Positions 9,524 through 18,759 of a DNA stretch of 46,565 bases are shown here, piece by piece. This stretch comes from an uncultured Prevotellaceae bacterium (GTDB taxonomy: Bacteria > Bacteroidota > Bacteroidia > Bacteroidales > Bacteroidaceae), in contig CADCAX010000001.1 of assembly GCA_902799455.1 (NCBI GenBank), positions 1-46,565 of the forward strand, written 5' to 3'. Both the position numbers and the translations under genes were made by a program. Positions within the stretch are counted from its first letter, which is position 1. The number at the start of each line of letters is the position of its first letter. Under the pieces are notes generated by a model. It did not search any database. It saw nothing but the letters and a program-made list of their open reading frames with translations, and was not told the DNA's origin.

Positions 9524-10429
9524 ATGTCACAATACAGCAAAATAAACATCATCTACTTCATGCAGAAGTGGATGGACAGCGTACCAGGACAGACGTTCCT
9601 GAACTATGCATACTCATGGGGAGCAGCAGTCGTAATCCTTGGCACCCTTTTCAAACTGACCCACCTGCCAGGTGCCAATCTCATGCTGTTCATTGGTATG
9701 GGAACGGAGGTTGTAGTGTTCTTCATATCAGCCTTTGACCGTCCATTCGACAAGTCAACAATTGATATGACCCTCAGCAACCACCTGGATGAAGAAGTAT
9801 TTGAGGCAGAGGCAGACGCTAATGCAGGGGCCGTTATATCTGGCGGAGGACAGACTGTCATCGCTCCCTCTGTTGTTGGCAGCAAAGCCGAAACACCTGC
9901 AGAGATTTCAGGTCTTGCCGGAGGTACTGTGATTATTGGCAATGGAGTAATCGGAGGTGGTGGTTCTGCACCAGCAAGTGCCAAGACTCCTGATGTCACA
10001 CCAGCAGCAGTCAGCGCTGATGAAGAAGAGAAGCCAGCTGTTTCTCAGCAGTCAGGAGGTGTCATTACTGCCAGTGCTCCTGTCACAGGTGCTCCTGCTC
10101 CTGCTGTATCACAAGAGACAGCGGTAGCTATGGAAGAAGTAACACAGGCATACATAGACCGCCTCAACGAGCTTAATGAGACTCTTGAGAAAGTCTCTGC
10201 CCTCAGCCAGCGTCTCTCTGTAGACAGCGAAGAGATGGAGAATCTCAACCGCACGCTGACAGGTATAGCACGCGTCTATGAGATGCAGCTTAAATCCGCA
10301 TCACAACAAATTACTACTCAAGACTCTATCAACGAGCAGACTAACATCATGGCAAACAAGATTAAGGAACTCAACGGCATCTATACCCGCATGATTGAAG
10401 CCATGACTGTTAATATGCCAAAGATGTAA
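9524..10429 (+). CDS. gldL: T9SS inner-membrane motor protein GldL (PorL)
   Basis: 301 aa. There are two N-terminal transmembrane helices (about residues 20-40 and 48-70) with the GldL-type segment YSWGAAVVILGTLFKLTHLPGA, then a long cytoplasmic tail. The tail has an Ala/Gly/Pro-rich low-complexity stretch (about residues 100-200) and ends in a predicted coiled coil. With GldM it forms the proton-driven motor. It ends 2 bp before gldM. Confidence 0.93.
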   Translation: MSQYSKINIIYFMQKWMDSVPGQTFLNYAYSWGAAVVILGTLFKLTHLPGANLMLFIGMGTEVVVFFISAFDRPFDKSTIDMTLSNHLDEEVFEAEADANAGAVISGGGQTVIAPSVVGSKAETPAEISGLAGGTVIIGNGVIGGGGSAPASAKTPDVTPAAVSADEEEKPAVSQQSGGVITASAPVTGAPAPAVSQETAVAMEEVTQAYIDRLNELNETLEKVSALSQRLSVDSEEMENLNRTLTGIARVYEMQLKSASQQITTQDSINEQTNIMANKIKELNGIYTRMIEAMTVNMPKM

Positions 10430-10431
10430 TC

Positions 10432-11982
10432 ATGGCAATAAAGAAACGACCTGTCTCCCCTCGCCAAAAGATGATCAACCTCATGTATGTGGTGTTGATG
10501 GCGATGCTTGCAATGAACGTCTCTACGGAGGTGCTCAACGGTTTCTCCATTGTTGAGGAGGGACTGCGACGCTCCACCAATAACTCATCTTCAGAAAACA
10601 ACAATATCTACGAGAACTTCGAGACCCAGATGCGCAACAATCCTGTAAAGACAAGGGTATGGTATGCACGCGCTCAGGAGGTAAAGAAGATGAGTGATAA
10701 TTTGTATAACTTTGCAGAGCAGCTGAAGATTGCCATTGTCAAGGAAGCTGACGGCGAAGAGGGCGACATATATAACATTGAGAACAAGGAAGATCTGGAA
10801 GCTGCTGAGCAGGTAATGCTCTCTCCCATAAACGGAAAGGGAAAGCAGCTGCAGAAGATGATTGAAGACTTCCGTTACAAGGCAAAAGCTATGCTAAACG
10901 ACGAACGTCTCCAGAAAATCATCGACGACAATCTTTCTACCAACGTATCAAAGAAAGCAAAGGCTTTAGGCAAGAAATGGCCAGAGTATATGTTTGAGCA
11001 GATGCCTGTGGCAGCAGCAGTAACCCTTCTGTCAAAACTTCAGAATGACGTACGCTATGCAGAAGGAGAGATGCTGCACACCCTTTCTGCCAACATCAGC
11101 CTCAAGGATATTCATGTCAACAAGCTTTCTGCCTTCGTCATTCCTGAGGCAAAGACCATCATTCGTGGTGATAAATTCTCTGCACAGATTGTTATGGCGG
11201 CTATTGATACTACCCGCCAGCCGGAGGTATTCATCGGAGGCAGGAAGGTAGAGCTTCGCAACAACACCTACGAATTCACAACCAGCAAGACAGGTGACTT
11301 CACCTTCTCTGGATATATGACGATGCTGGATGCTTCCGGCACCACTATCAGACGTGACTTCCAACAGCAATATACTGTTGTTGACCCATCAGCTACTGTT
11401 TCTGCAGACCTGATGAATGTCCTCTATGCAGGTTACAGCAACCCTATCAGCGTTTCTGTTCCAGGTGTACCTCTCAGCAAGGTTGCTGCTACCATGAGTG
11501 GCGGCAGTCTCACCCCTACTGGTCCAGGACATTATATCGCACGTCCGAGTGCTGTAGGCAAGGATATTACTATCTCTGTTACCAGCTCACAGTCAGGAAG
11601 ACCTCTTCCGATGGGACAATTCACTTTTCACGTGCGTAAGTTGCCTGATCCTACCGCATACATCGTAGTAGGTGACGACCGTTTCCGTGGTGGTGGTCTG
11701 TCAAAGGCTAACCTGATGAATGTGAATACCCTCAGGGCAGCTATCGATGACGGATTGCTCGACATCGAGTTCAGAGTAACAGCATTTACAGCAGTATTCT
11801 TTGACAATATGGGTAATGCAGTCCCTGTTGTCAGCGATGGTGCAAACTTCTCTGCAAGACAAAAAGACACTTTCCGCAAGTTGTCACGCAACAAGCGATT
11901 CTATATCTCAAGCATCCAGGCAATCGGTCCTGACGGTATCGCTCGTACACTGCCGACAGCAATGGAGGTCGTTGTAAAGTAA
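10432..11982 (+). CDS. gldM: T9SS motor protein GldM (PorM)
   Basis: 516 aa. It begins MAIKKRPVSPRQKMINLMYV, the very conserved GldM start, with one transmembrane helix (about residues 18-36). A large periplasmic region of helical then beta-sandwich domains follows (about 225-516). GldM spans the periplasm and couples GldL to the GldK-GldN ring. It is adjacent to gldL (2 bp) and gldN (22 bp). Confidence 0.94.
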   Translation: MAIKKRPVSPRQKMINLMYVVLMAMLAMNVSTEVLNGFSIVEEGLRRSTNNSSSENNNIYENFETQMRNNPVKTRVWYARAQEVKKMSDNLYNFAEQLKIAIVKEADGEEGDIYNIENKEDLEAAEQVMLSPINGKGKQLQKMIEDFRYKAKAMLNDERLQKIIDDNLSTNVSKKAKALGKKWPEYMFEQMPVAAAVTLLSKLQNDVRYAEGEMLHTLSANISLKDIHVNKLSAFVIPEAKTIIRGDKFSAQIVMAAIDTTRQPEVFIGGRKVELRNNTYEFTTSKTGDFTFSGYMTMLDASGTTIRRDFQQQYTVVDPSATVSADLMNVLYAGYSNPISVSVPGVPLSKVAATMSGGSLTPTGPGHYIARPSAVGKDITISVTSSQSGRPLPMGQFTFHVRKLPDPTAYIVVGDDRFRGGGLSKANLMNVNTLRAAIDDGLLDIEFRVTAFTAVFFDNMGNAVPVVSDGANFSARQKDTFRKLSRNKRFYISSIQAIGPDGIARTLPTAMEVVVK

Positions 11983-12004
11983 TAAATAATATAAGTATCA
12001 TAAT

Positions 12005-13222
12005 ATGAAAATTGTATTTTCTTTTCTGTTCTTATCATTTTTCGCTTTTCAAGTAAGCGCCCAGCCGGCACAGCGTCGTGCTGCGCAAGTTAAAAAGCAG
12101 GAAGTGAAGAGTACGCCAAAGACGGAAACAACAGAAGCAAAACCAGAGGCAAAGCCAGTAGCAAAGGCAGAGGCAAAGGCAAAGCCGGAAGCAAAGCCTG
12201 TAGCAGCACCTACTGCACCAAAGAAGCCTGCTGCAGCGCCACCAAAGAGGCCTGCTGCAGCACCTGCAAAGACACAGAAAACCCCTGCTGGTGCTCTCTC
12301 TACACGTGCACAGTTGTCATACCCTACATCTATGCAGATGAAGGAAGATGTGGTATGGCGTCGTGACATATATCGTGAAATAGACCTCACGCAGGGCGAC
12401 AATGCCGGACTTTACTATCCCGTAGAGCCTATCGGCAGCCAGATGAATCTTTTCACATATCTGTTCAAACTCGTGCTTTCAGGACAGATAAAGGCTTACG
12501 AATACCGTCTTGACGGCAACGAGAGCTTCGAGCCTGATGCCTTGCTGAAGCCATTGGCATTGCTCGACAACTATCATATCTACTATGAGCGCAAGGACGG
12601 CAAGCTGAAGCTGGATAACAGCGACATCCCTTCAAAGGAAGTGAAGTCATACTATGTGAAAGAGACATCATATTATGACCAGTATTCTTCTACCTTCCAT
12701 ACGAAGGTTCTCGCCCTCTGCCCTATCATGAGTAGCGACGATGGTTTCGGAGACGTAGAGACCAAGTATCCACTGTTCTGGGTAAAGTATGATGATGTGG
12801 CTCCTTTCCTTGCAAAGCAGACTATTATGACCAGCGACCTTAACAATGCTGCGACAATGTCTGTTGACGACTACTTTGTCAAGAATATGTATCAAGGCAA
12901 GATATATAAGACCAACAACATGTTGGGCAAGACTCTTGCGCAATACTGTCCTAATGATACTGCTATGCAGAAGGAACAGGCAAGGATAGAGGCTGAGCTT
13001 AAAGCCTTTGAGGAAAACATCTGGGGCGATCAGGTTCGTAAGGACTCTCTCGACTCTATTGCCAAAGCACAGCTGGCTCTTGACCCTAAGGCTGCCAAGA
13101 AAGCCGCTAAGGCAAACCGTCGTGCCAATAACTCAAGCGTAAGCAAGAAGACTACTTCAAAGAAAAGCAGTGGTGGCGACGGTGGTTCTCCACGCATCAG
13201 CGTAAGAAGAGAAAGACACTAG
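12005..13222 (+). CDS. gldN: T9SS ring protein GldN (PorN) with an Ala/Lys/Pro-rich linker
   Basis: 405 aa with a signal peptide ending near FQVSAQ. Residues of about 25-100 are a low-complexity Ala/Lys/Pro/Glu stretch not part of the GldN fold. The GldN domain follows (VVWRRDIYREIDL, then NAGLYYPVEPIG and LFTYLFKLVLSG) and there is a basic Lys/Ala-rich tail. GldN binds GldK in the periplasmic ring. It is the last gene of the porP-gldKLMN set, and the long linker could span from the ring to the peptidoglycan. Confidence 0.92.
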   Translation: MKIVFSFLFLSFFAFQVSAQPAQRRAAQVKKQEVKSTPKTETTEAKPEAKPVAKAEAKAKPEAKPVAAPTAPKKPAAAPPKRPAAAPAKTQKTPAGALSTRAQLSYPTSMQMKEDVVWRRDIYREIDLTQGDNAGLYYPVEPIGSQMNLFTYLFKLVLSGQIKAYEYRLDGNESFEPDALLKPLALLDNYHIYYERKDGKLKLDNSDIPSKEVKSYYVKETSYYDQYSSTFHTKVLALCPIMSSDDGFGDVETKYPLFWVKYDDVAPFLAKQTIMTSDLNNAATMSVDDYFVKNMYQGKIYKTNNMLGKTLAQYCPNDTAMQKEQARIEAELKAFEENIWGDQVRKDSLDSIAKAQLALDPKAAKKAAKANRRANNSSVSKKTTSKKSSGGDGGSPRISVRRERH

Positions 13223-13226
13223 AGGT

Positions 13227-13311
13227 AATTAACAATTAAAAATTCATAATTCATAATTAAAAATTAACAATTAACAATTCATAATTAACAATTAAAAATT
13301 AACAATTAAAA
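13227..13311. repeat. 7-bp tandem repeat block, AT-rich flavour (about 12 units)
   Basis: The sequence parses almost without gaps into heptamers of three kinds, TTAACAA, TTAAAAA and TTCATAA, mixed in order. It fills the gap between gldN and the next barrel gene. Confidence 0.85.
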
Positions 13312-13325
13312 AGATATATATCAAA

Positions 13326-13910
13326 ATGAAAAAACTTTACATGTCATTAGCCATTATGGCATTAACAATGCTGACGGCTATATCTGCTCAGGCTCAGGTT
13401 AGCTGGGGTTTGCGCGCAGGTGCTAACATCGTTAACATGAAGATGTCCAGCGATATCTTGGGTTCAAAGAACAATGCTGGTTTCTTTGTTGGTCCTACAG
13501 TTAAATTCACTGTTCCTATCGTAGGTCTCAGTTTTGATGCTTCTGCATTGTATGACCAGCGTACTGCAAAGGTTGTTGATGATGCCAATAGTATCACAGA
13601 AGAGCGTAAACAGCAAACCATCCAGATTCCTATCAATATTCGCTACGGCTGGGGATTGGGTGATATGGCAAATGTATTCCTCTTTGCAGGTCCACAGTTC
13701 GGCTTTAATGTCAGCAAGCACTATTCTGATTGGACATGGAAGTCAAGTCAGTTCAGTGTCAATGTAGGTATTGGTGCCACAGTATTGAGCCATCTGGAGT
13801 TAAAGGCCAATTACAACTTTGTAGTAGGAAAGAGTGCCGTTGCTGTCGATGGTTGGGCAGGCAACAGCCGCTATAATGCTTGGCAGGTTGGTCTGGGATA
13901 CTATTTCTAA
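13326..13910 (+). CDS. Small outer-membrane beta-barrel protein
   Basis: 194 aa. The signal peptide is cut near AISAQAQ. The mature part is a single 8-stranded-type barrel (SWGLRAGANIVNMKM at the front, NAWQVGLGYYF at the end) like the OMP_b-brl_2 group. It lies downstream of gldN but is separated from it by the 85-bp heptamer block. It could be a cargo-independent surface protein or a T9SS accessory; sequence alone does not decide. Confidence 0.75.
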   Translation: MKKLYMSLAIMALTMLTAISAQAQVSWGLRAGANIVNMKMSSDILGSKNNAGFFVGPTVKFTVPIVGLSFDASALYDQRTAKVVDDANSITEERKQQTIQIPINIRYGWGLGDMANVFLFAGPQFGFNVSKHYSDWTWKSSQFSVNVGIGATVLSHLELKANYNFVVGKSAVAVDGWAGNSRYNAWQVGLGYYF

Positions 13911-13941
13911 AAAAATAAACTTACAATATATATTATTTCTG

Positions 13942-13972
13942 CGCAGGAGTGTTATTCTTCTGCGTTTTTTTT
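13942..13972 (+). terminator. Intrinsic terminator after the barrel gene
   Basis: CGCAGGAG (13942-13949) pairs fully with CTTCTGCG (13957-13964), allowing one wobble, and eight T residues follow. Confidence 0.85.
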
Positions 13973-13973
13973 G

Positions 13974-13981
13974 TACCTTTG
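13974..13981 (+). promoter_or_regulatory. -7 box of the S9 peptidase promoter
   Basis: TACCTTTG matches the Bacteroidota -7 consensus TAnnTTTG and lies 27 bp before the start codon, directly after the preceding terminator. Confidence 0.75.
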
Positions 13982-14008
13982 CAGAAAATAATTCACAATT
14001 CTTAATTT

Positions 14009-16444
14009 ATGAAAAGAACCATTTTACTTGGCACACTTATGCTGTCTTTAGCCGTTGGTGCGCAGGTGACGACAGAGGTGACGACATTCCTGCTGGCAGG
14101 GCCAACAGCTGTAAAAACACCGTTTGGCATTGATTCTGTCGATGTGCAGGGAAAGAAATTTGAGGAGAAGTCTCTGCTTGACGGCATTAGTCTGCTGGCA
14201 CCAGCTACGACGACATTCTGCGGACAGGTACTGCCCTCCCTTGAAAACAGCAAGAGTATTGGAGTACTGTCTTTCTATATCAACAATACAGACTTCATAA
14301 AGGGAAAACTGAACGTACAGGGGCCGAAGAACTATAAGCTGTTCATCGACGGAGTTGAAGCACAGCCTGACATAAAGCTGTTTCCTGAGCATCATACAAT
14401 AGCCATAAAATACATTACTGACGCCAAAGGCAAAGACTCCATCCGTGTCACGATAGAGGCAGACCGTACCATTGCCTGTACTACCGATGAGCACCATCCC
14501 TTCATGATGCACGACCTGACAGACGGAAAGAGGGTGCGGGGCGTTTCACTATCTGCTGATGGCACATACATCGTCGTATCCTATCAGAATACGGAGCGTG
14601 GGGGCAATTCACAGTGGACACGCGAGCTTCGCAATGTAAAGACAGGACAGCTGCTGTATATTCTCAGCCGCGATATACGATGGATGCCACTTTCTGTTGC
14701 ATACATAGAAGAGGAATGGGAAGCAGGACGCAAGCATCTGACGAAGGTTAATCCCAAGACGGGAGAGCGTACCCGCTTTGCCACAGACGTACCCAACGGA
14801 GGATATGTCATAAGTCCTACAGAAGACTATCTTATCATAACAGCTGAGGAAGAAGGTCCGAAGGAGGATGAGCAGGTTTATGAGGTACTGGAGATGGATG
14901 ACAGACAGCCAGGATGGCGAAAGCGCAACTACCTCATGCGCTACGATATAGCGACAGGGCTCTGCCAACGCATCACATTCGGCAACAAGGGCGAATACCT
15001 GCGAGATATATCTCCTGACGGCAAGAGGATACTCTTCAGCACCAGCCGCTCACGACTGGAGAAACGCCCCACCAATGTCAGTGATTTCTACATAATGGAT
15101 ATCAAAACCCTTGCTGTCGATACCATCATCACAGCAGGAGAATTCATTGGCAGTGCAGCCTTCTCACCCGATGGCAGCAAGATTCTCTTTTCAGGAACCC
15201 CAGAGGCTTTCAATCGCATAGGTTGCCAATTGCCAGCTGATGTCATTCCAAACGCAGTAGAGAATGAGCTGTTCCTGTTCGACATTGCCACAAAGAAGGT
15301 GACACCCCTGACGAAGGACTTTGACCCTTCCATAAAAAACTTTAATTGGTCGCTGGCTGACGGACAGATATATTTCTCTGCAGAAGATCGCGACTATGTC
15401 AGCATCTTCAGACTGAACCCCACAAAGGGCACTATCGGGAAACTGCCTCTGGAGGGTGATGTTATATATCGCTTCGATATCTCCTCACATTCACCGACGT
15501 TGGCTTGGCTGGCATATAAGACAATGGAGCAGGCCTCTGCTTATGTCAGCTCCTTCTCCACCCCACAAAAATCCAAGTGCCTCTTTGACGGAAAGACTGC
15601 TTTGGGGAAGGCAGAGATGGGTTCTTGTCAGGATTGGAATTATGTCAATTCTAAGGGCGAAACGGTATATGGGCGCCTTTATCTGCCAAAGGATTTTGAT
15701 GCGACGAAGAAATATCCTATGATTGTCTATTACTATGGCGGCTGCTCTCCCACTTCCCGTACTTTTGAGACGTTTTACCCTCCGCAGTTATGGAATTCCC
15801 TGGGGTATATCGCCTATATCGTGCAGCCTAGCGGTGCAACAGGTTTTGGTCAGGAATGGGCTTCGCGCCACGTAAACACTGCCGGTCATGGGCCTGCCGA
15901 AGACATCATCGAGGGAGTGAAGAAGATATGTGAGGAGCATCCCTACATAAACAAGGATAAGATAGGTTGTATGGGAGCCTCTTACGGAGGTTTCATGACA
16001 CAGTATCTGCAGACGATAACAGACATCTTCGCCTGTGCCGTAAGTCATGCCGGTATCTCCAACCACACCAGCTATTGGGGCGAAGGCTACTGGGGGTATA
16101 ACTATAGCGAGATATCTATGGCCAACAGCTATCCTTGGAGCCACAAGGAGTTATATGTCAATCAGTCGCCACTCTTCAATGCCGACAAGATACATACACC
16201 TCTGCTGTTGCTGCATGGTGACTCCGACACCAACGTACCTGTTATCGAGAGCCTGCAGATGTTCACAGCCCTCAAGCTGTTGGGACGCGAGGTAGCACTT
16301 GTTGAGGTAAAGGGAGAGAACCATCACATCCTCGACTATGCCAAGAAGGAAAAGTGGATTGCAACACAAATGGCTTGGTTCCAACGTTGGCTGAAGGATG
16401 ACCCATCATGGTGGGAGGCTCTCTACCCTAAGAAGAATCTATAA
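14009..16444 (+). CDS. S9 family (dipeptidyl peptidase IV-like) serine peptidase
   Basis: 811 aa with a signal peptide (MLSLAVGAQ). The N-terminal two thirds is a beta-propeller-like region (for example ISPDGKRILFSTSRSR and AAFSPDGSKILFSG blades). The C-terminal alpha/beta hydrolase has the nucleophile in GASYGGF (Ser658), the acid in HGDSDTNVP (Asp740) and the histidine in ENHHIL (His772 or 773). Such periplasmic enzymes trim dipeptides, often after Pro, and feed amino-acid fermentation in Prevotella. It is monocistronic: own promoter upstream, and a convergent gene downstream. Confidence 0.92.
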   Translation: MKRTILLGTLMLSLAVGAQVTTEVTTFLLAGPTAVKTPFGIDSVDVQGKKFEEKSLLDGISLLAPATTTFCGQVLPSLENSKSIGVLSFYINNTDFIKGKLNVQGPKNYKLFIDGVEAQPDIKLFPEHHTIAIKYITDAKGKDSIRVTIEADRTIACTTDEHHPFMMHDLTDGKRVRGVSLSADGTYIVVSYQNTERGGNSQWTRELRNVKTGQLLYILSRDIRWMPLSVAYIEEEWEAGRKHLTKVNPKTGERTRFATDVPNGGYVISPTEDYLIITAEEEGPKEDEQVYEVLEMDDRQPGWRKRNYLMRYDIATGLCQRITFGNKGEYLRDISPDGKRILFSTSRSRLEKRPTNVSDFYIMDIKTLAVDTIITAGEFIGSAAFSPDGSKILFSGTPEAFNRIGCQLPADVIPNAVENELFLFDIATKKVTPLTKDFDPSIKNFNWSLADGQIYFSAEDRDYVSIFRLNPTKGTIGKLPLEGDVIYRFDISSHSPTLAWLAYKTMEQASAYVSSFSTPQKSKCLFDGKTALGKAEMGSCQDWNYVNSKGETVYGRLYLPKDFDATKKYPMIVYYYGGCSPTSRTFETFYPPQLWNSLGYIAYIVQPSGATGFGQEWASRHVNTAGHGPAEDIIEGVKKICEEHPYINKDKIGCMGASYGGFMTQYLQTITDIFACAVSHAGISNHTSYWGEGYWGYNYSEISMANSYPWSHKELYVNQSPLFNADKIHTPLLLLHGDSDTNVPVIESLQMFTALKLLGREVALVEVKGENHHILDYAKKEKWIATQMAWFQRWLKDDPSWWEALYPKKNL

Positions 16445-16526
16445 GAATTGGGAGTTATAGAAGGAAGTTATGCCCTTCGGGCTGGAGTTAATTCGCTTCG
16501 CTCATCGGAGTTATAGGAGGAATTTT

Positions 16527-16600
16527 TACTTCCTTTTATTACTTCCTTTTATTACTTCCTCTTATTACTTCCTCTTATTACTTCCTCTTATTACTCCCTG
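16527..16600. repeat. 13-bp tandem repeat
   Basis: Five to six units of ATTACTTCCTTTT/ATTACTTCCTCTT with period 13 lie between the convergent S9 and TonB-receptor genes. Related pieces (GGAGTTATAGGAGG) occur just before it. Confidence 0.8.
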
Positions 16601-18607
16601 TTACTCCCAAAGTTTCACTTTGATGCCCGCCATACACCAGAATCCCGGCTGCAGGACAGTACTCAAATCATAATATCTGTATGAGGTGATGTTATTCAAT
16701 GATAATGTTGCCTCATATTTTCTTTTCACAAAGGAAATCTTCGCATCTATAAGGCTGAACGGCTTGTAGAACGGTCCCATGCGGTCTTGCCAGCGGTAAG
16801 ATACCACAAAGTGAAGAGTGTAAGAATGTTCCTTGTTAATTGTTAATTGAGGACTGACAGTCACTTTGTGCTTCAGGTACTCCATAGCGTAATTGCTCTT
16901 GTATATGGCGACATCATCATACCTCTTCTGGTCAATGAAGCAGTAGCCCACCTGAAGGGATAGTTGAGAGTTGATAGTTGACAGTTGAGAGTTGGGAGTA
17001 GAGAGTTTAGAGTTTATGGAAAAGCCTCTGTTGTCGAGGCGGAAATTGGCAGAATGATATTTATCCGTAGGATAGTACATCACCCAATCTATCATGTCCT
17101 TGCCCCAATCGTAGAAGAGTGAAGAGTTAAGAGTTAAGAGTGAAGAATTATATCTGAAGCCGAAGCGTAAAGACTGAACTCTTTCTGGTTTCAGGTCCTT
17201 ATTGCCCTCATTCGTGGGGGACTTATAGAAGAGGTCTGTGAATGTCGGCATGCGGAAGGCGGTATTATAGCTCAGGAACACATCGCTTTGCGCCTTTGAG
17301 GTGTCCCATACCCTATACTTCATGTCTATGCCCGGGAAGAAGTGGAACCTGCCGTCATAGCCGCTGTTATGATTGGCAACGACACCCATAGAAGCTGTGT
17401 ACCTCTTGTATATTATGTTATGCTCCAGAAAGAGACTCACCTCCGTCCTGTCGCTATGGTAAGTGCGACGGATGCTCTCATTGCGCACCTCCACACCAAA
17501 GGCCGTCTTTCCCAAAGACCAGTCGTAATTACCATTCACCTTTCCGCCAATCACATTGGTGCGATGGAAGTTCTCCCCCACCCCAGAGCCGCGTATCAGC
17601 TGAAAATGGTCTGTGTTAAGGTTCCAGTATGGCTGCACCTGGAATTGGAAGGCATCAGAGAATCCACCCCTGATATCTACAGAAGCGAAGTAGCGCCCGT
17701 TGCTCTCATACTGATTGGGATAGGCAGCAGAATAGAATGTGTTTGCCCCATAGCGCTTTGCTGTGGCACCCAGCGTCAGGTGAAAGTTGAGAGTTGAAAG
17801 TTGAGAGTTGAGAGAATAAAAACCTTGCGACTGGCGGAAATAGCTGTTCTCCGTACCTCCGTCACTCTGCCTGTAACCGGCAGAGAGGCTCATTTCCTTT
17901 CCTGCAACACGCCCATTACCTCCGAAAGTGCCATAACTGCCACCCTCAAGAGCAACAACACAGTTGACAGGTGACAGCTGAGAGGTGACAGGTGAACCTT
18001 GAACTCTTGAACTTCTTGAACCCTTGGTGACAATATTTATCGCCCCATTGAAGGCAGAAGCTCCAAACACACGTGCAGCAGCACCTTCGATAATCTCGAT
18101 GCGTTCTATGTCCTCAAGAGAAACAGGGAAGTCGGCGGAGAGGTGTCCCGTCTGTGGATTGCCTATGTTGACACCGTTAAGAAGAATGGCAATCTGGTCG
18201 AAAGTGCCTCCGTCTATGGAGATGTCCGTCTGTACTCCAAAGCCACCGCGCTGACGGACATCCACGCCAGTGACCATTTTCAATGCGTCGTTGACAGTTG
18301 CCACTGCCGCACGATGAATATCATCGCTGGTTATGACAGTGACAATCCTTGCCGTCTCACCCTCGGTAAGCGGCGCCCGCGACCCTAAGACAACGACATC
18401 ATCCAGGGTTTGGGCCTCACGAACAACTGTGTCCTTCGCAAGTTCCTCAACAACGCTGATGCCCTCCGCCATAGCATGAGAGACAACAGCAACGCTGAGT
18501 ACCCCAATCAACACCTCACGTCCCAAGACAGAGAAAAGAGCATACCCTTTTCTGGAAAAACGCCTGAAACGTAAGCTTGTACGTGAAAAAAACTGTTCTT
18601 TTTTCAT
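16601..18607 (-). CDS. TonB-dependent outer-membrane receptor with repeat-derived inserts
   Basis: 668 aa from ATG 18607; seven upstream in-frame codons are less likely. The signal peptide is cut near VVSHAMAEG. The TonB box region (LDDVVVLGSR), plug domain (residues of about 60-180: DALKMVTGVDVRQRGG, GVNIGNPQTGHLS, RIEIIEGAAARVFGASAFNGAINIVTKG) and a 22-strand-type barrel follow, BtuB/FhuA-like. Several barrel loops contain 7-residue repeats such as NSQLSTL, encoded by 7-bp DNA repeats at 16832-16855, 16961-17015, 17113-17150, 17781-17818 and 17961-18025. The ligand is unknown; haem, cobalamin or a siderophore are options. Confidence 0.88.
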   Translation of the reverse strand: MKKEQFFSRTSLRFRRFSRKGYALFSVLGREVLIGVLSVAVVSHAMAEGISVVEELAKDTVVREAQTLDDVVVLGSRAPLTEGETARIVTVITSDDIHRAAVATVNDALKMVTGVDVRQRGGFGVQTDISIDGGTFDQIAILLNGVNIGNPQTGHLSADFPVSLEDIERIEIIEGAAARVFGASAFNGAINIVTKGSRSSRVQGSPVTSQLSPVNCVVALEGGSYGTFGGNGRVAGKEMSLSAGYRQSDGGTENSYFRQSQGFYSLNSQLSTLNFHLTLGATAKRYGANTFYSAAYPNQYESNGRYFASVDIRGGFSDAFQFQVQPYWNLNTDHFQLIRGSGVGENFHRTNVIGGKVNGNYDWSLGKTAFGVEVRNESIRRTYHSDRTEVSLFLEHNIIYKRYTASMGVVANHNSGYDGRFHFFPGIDMKYRVWDTSKAQSDVFLSYNTAFRMPTFTDLFYKSPTNEGNKDLKPERVQSLRFGFRYNSSLLTLNSSLFYDWGKDMIDWVMYYPTDKYHSANFRLDNRGFSINSKLSTPNSQLSTINSQLSLQVGYCFIDQKRYDDVAIYKSNYAMEYLKHKVTVSPQLTINKEHSYTLHFVVSYRWQDRMGPFYKPFSLIDAKISFVKRKYEATLSLNNITSYRYYDLSTVLQPGFWCMAGIKVKLWE
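16961..17015. repeat. 7-bp tandem repeat block inside the TonB receptor gene
   Basis: On the plus strand it reads as successive heptamers TTGAGAG, TTGATAG, TTGACAG, TTGAGAG, TTGGGAG, then drifting units. Three heptamers encode one 7-residue repeat (SINSQLS type). Confidence 0.85.
17113..17150. repeat. 7-bp tandem repeat block inside the TonB receptor gene
   Basis: The units are GTGAAGA, GTTAAGA, GTTAAGA, GTGAAGA. They encode the NSSLLTLNSSLF segment of the receptor. Confidence 0.8.
17781..17818. repeat. 7-bp tandem repeat block inside the TonB receptor gene
   Basis: Units of TTGAGAG/TTGAAAG encode SLNSQLSTLNFHL in the receptor. Confidence 0.8.
17961..18025. repeat. 7-bp and 8-9-bp tandem repeats inside the TonB receptor gene
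   Basis: TTGACAG, GTGACAG, CTGAGAG, GTGACAG units (period 7) are followed by CTTGAACT-type units (period 8-9). They encode the SSRVQGSPVTSQLSPVN segment just after the plug domain. Confidence 0.75.
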
Positions 18608-18688
18608 AAATCGCCCGCGAAGGTACAAAAAAAATAACGAAATTAACGAATTTACGGAATATTTTTCTCTATTATCAAAATCTTTTTG

Positions 18689-18696
18689 TAATTTTG
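18689..18696 (+). promoter_or_regulatory. -7 box of the queD-queE-folE promoter
   Basis: TAATTTTG, followed by GCACCC, is a strong Bacteroidota -7 match. The transcript would start about 55 nt before queD. Confidence 0.75.
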
Positions 18697-18718
18697 CACC
18701 CGCTTTCCAAAAGAAGGC

Positions 18719-18752
18719 TTAGGTAGAAGGAAACCCTAATTAAAAAACTCTC
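18719..18752 (+). promoter_or_regulatory. Candidate preQ1-I-like riboswitch before queD
   Basis: TTAGG (18719-18723) pairs with CCTAA (18735-18739) around an 11-nt loop that begins with T and ends with C, at the positions of the ligand-contacting U6 and C17 of the Bacillus aptamer. An A-rich tail (18742-18747) follows, and AGA (18725-18727) could pair with TCT (18749-18751) as a short pseudoknot 8 nt before the start codon. The helix pairs are few, so this is a weak call resting mainly on spacing and gene context. Confidence 0.3.
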
Positions 18753-18759
18753 AAAAAAA

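Noticed and set aside
16527..16600. CRISPR-like array
   Set aside because: The 13-bp units are head to tail with no spacers, and there are no cas genes nearby.
17342..17797. 151-codon plus-strand frame inside the TonB receptor
   Set aside because: It is antisense to a well-supported receptor gene and has no domain or signal of its own.
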